A stretch of 64,000 bases of DNA from Apostichopus japonicus (lineage: Eukaryota > Echinodermata > Holothuroidea > Aspidochirotida > Stichopodidae). Of this stretch, positions 62,073 through 64,000 are shown piece by piece. Positions within the stretch are counted from its first letter, which is position 1. Each line of letters starts with the position of its first letter. Under the pieces are notes generated by a model. That model worked only from the letters and a program-made list of their open reading frames with translations, did not search any database and had not been told where the DNA came from. A program made the position numbers and the translations under genes. The DNA is taken from assembly GCF_037975245.1 (NCBI RefSeq), contig NC_092563.1:15643094-15707093 (forward strand). The letters run 5' to 3'.

Positions 62073-64000
62073 GTAGGTTTGCTCGATGATATATGGTGAC
62101 GTCATAAGTTGGTTTTTAAAAGGTTTTAAGCATCTATTTCGCTTATTTTGGGCAATTTTACCAAAGTCACTCAGTATTACTGGAAAACAGATAGCAATTG
62201 ATCAACTTATGACGTTTACATCTTACATTGTTTCACGTACTGTTCAGTAAACAGTAAGTCATATTCGAAAATGAAAATTTCGTTTCCAAGAACCCATTTA
62301 TTATATATGGTATTATAAAGTCAATTAAGAGAGAAAGAAACAAAGTTGGTTATTAACACAGCTGAGAAAGTCCAGCTAATAAACTACATTGTGTATGTTA
62401 TACTTTAGTTACTAAAGTATATATCTTGTTATAGTGTTGTAGATTCACCCAAATCAACTAAATAAATTGCCTAACGCGTTTCTCTTCCTGGGTGATGGCA
62501 AAGTTATGCATGTTGGATTACCAGTGGCGTGTACAAAGCTACCCCCCCCCCCCCACACACACACACTCATACATCGATCAACTTGCACTTTTCAAAGATG
62601 GTATCAACAAGTCTTTCTCCATACACCTTTTATTTTTCTTAATAATAACCAAGTTATACACAATTTGCTTCACTTATTGTCTCATTTTCTAACGGATAAA
62701 CTCTCCAGACAGTTTCAACCAATACTCGCTTTCAAACAGCAATATTGCAATCATGATAATCTGCCGTTCAGTTATGTATAAAAGTGCAAATGGGAAATAG
62801 TGTGGGTTCAACTTGCAAAGTCATCAACGTGTTCGCAGATAGGAATATTTCCTATGTAATTATGATAATGTTATAGAGACGCCCGTTTCGCAGAACGGAA
62901 CATACTGTGCTTGTATTTCAGTACTACACCCCCCGCACGCTGCCGTATAAATATATATGTGTCTCTGCTATAGAAAAAACAAACAGTTCTCAACCACTTT
63001 TTTCATTTCCTTATATATTTTATGAAAGCGAAGTAGCACACAAAGAAGTACATATTCTGTACAGTAATTCATATATAGCTCCATGTTCTAGCAGACACAC
63101 TGCAGTTGCGAGCCAAGAAATAGTACAATAACAGCTGGTATTTATACCAGTTCAAGACGATGATTTCCGTTGTCGAGTATTTTAAGTGCAATGCTTAGAT
63201 CATGAACTATACTGTAGGAAAGTGTTGTCTGCACTTATATACACTAATGTGCAGGGGCGGACTTAGTCTTAAAACTGGCCCGGGCATTTTCCACCTAGAC
63301 CGGCCCATTATTCATTGATATGCTACTTACATAGTGATCGCCGTCCTGGGGGAGGGGTCTAAGGTCCACATTGAAAGTTTTTATGAAGTGAAGATGCAAA
63401 ATGGTGCTATATTTCTCAATTTAGTAGGTTACAAAAATCCTTGAAAAATTACCCAAAAATAATTTTCCAGAAGCAACACTTGATTAAACTGAGGAAAGAT
63501 AAAAACGTAAACAAAAAAAGACAAAAATATATGTTTGAGACTGGATTTTTTTTCAAGCATTTTGTGACAACATGCTTGAAAAAAAAGAAAGAAAACACCT
63601 AAATAAACTCCATTAGCACTGCCGGGTTGCTAATAGCACGTTCTTTTGTTAAGAACTAACAGACTAACTAACATGGTGGTTTCATGAGCTGATTCCCACA
63701 GTTAAAAATATATTTCTACACAGCCCGTCTGTATTCTATTAACTACTGTGAACATGGGCTGTAGTTTCTACCAGGCTCCCCAGCCCACCGGCTCACCGGG
63801 CCACCGGGCATTGCCTAAATGCCCGTGTTGCCAGTCCACCACTGCTAATATGTCATATATAAGGTTTGGAAGTTTCAATGAGGGTGATCAAACATGAAGT
63901 AGGCCTATGTCGTAACACTAATGGAGTATCACAATATAAATATGTACCATACTTGTGCATGTATGCAGATAACTATATGCAAGCGGCTGATTAAAAATTT
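62073..64000. other. ESRP intron 11, to the window edge
   Basis: No continuation of RRM3 was found, so the next exon lies to the right. Holds the 593-bp hAT-like element. Confidence 0.7.
63252..63844. mobile_element. hAT-like non-autonomous element, 593 bp
   Basis: Starts CAGGGGCGGACTTAGTC and ends GCCAGTCCACCACTG; the reverse complement of the end, CAGTGGTGGACTGGC, pairs imperfectly with the start. Flanks are CTAATGTG (63244-63251) and CTAATATG (63845-63852), 7 of 8 matching. The ends also share GGCCCGGGCAT-like and CCGGCCCA-like blocks. It has no transposase frame and lies in the last visible ESRP intron. Confidence 0.78.

Overview
The window is animal nuclear DNA. It is AT-rich, its genes are split by long introns, and splice sites follow the GT-AG rule. 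There are many simple repeats, long poly-G/poly-C tracts and small non-autonomous transposons. Protein similarity and repeat style suggest a marine invertebrate deuterostome, perhaps an echinoderm such as a sea cucumber; this is inference, since no rRNA or mitochondrial marker is present. Nearly all short open frames in the window are chance or repeat-derived.

Region 1 (1 to about 14.3 kb, + strand) holds the 3' part of an Ajuba/LIMD1/WTIP-type LIM-domain gene. Six exons at 3374-3441, 5123-5185, 6078-6208, 7917-7968, 12708-12776 and 13730-14257 join in frame. They encode the end of LIM1, all of LIM2 and LIM3, and an unusually long proline-rich C-terminal tail with a PPPY motif. The 5' exons lie left of the window.

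Region 2 (about 14.3 to 32 kb) is intergenic. I found no convincing protein gene. It contains three hAT-like non-autonomous elements with 8-bp target-site duplications (22313-22961, 25534-25877, 30012-30375), a fragment of another family (23676-23791), and AT/GT microsatellites. It also holds a pair of head-to-head retroelements (27213-27404 on -, 27967-28124 on +) whose 5' head is the 5' end of U2 snRNA. This U2-headed, SINE-like family is the most unusual thing in the window. One copy is bounded by a perfect 11-bp direct repeat, the mark of retroposition.

Region 3 (32 kb to the right edge, + strand) holds the 5' two-thirds of an ESRP/fusilli (epithelial splicing regulatory protein) gene. 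Eleven exons from the ATG at 32080 to 62072 join in frame to give 493 codons: the ESRP N-terminal domain, RRM1, RRM2 and the start of RRM3. Remaining exons lie beyond the window. Intron 1 (9.7 kb) carries several satellite-like arrays, one with a dimeric higher-order pattern. The last intron holds a 593-bp hAT-like element with target-site duplication.

The two genes are in tandem orientation. Both families act in epithelial biology: Ajuba LIM proteins in adhesion, Hippo and Snail signalling, ESRP in epithelial splicing. Nothing in the sequence shows co-regulation.
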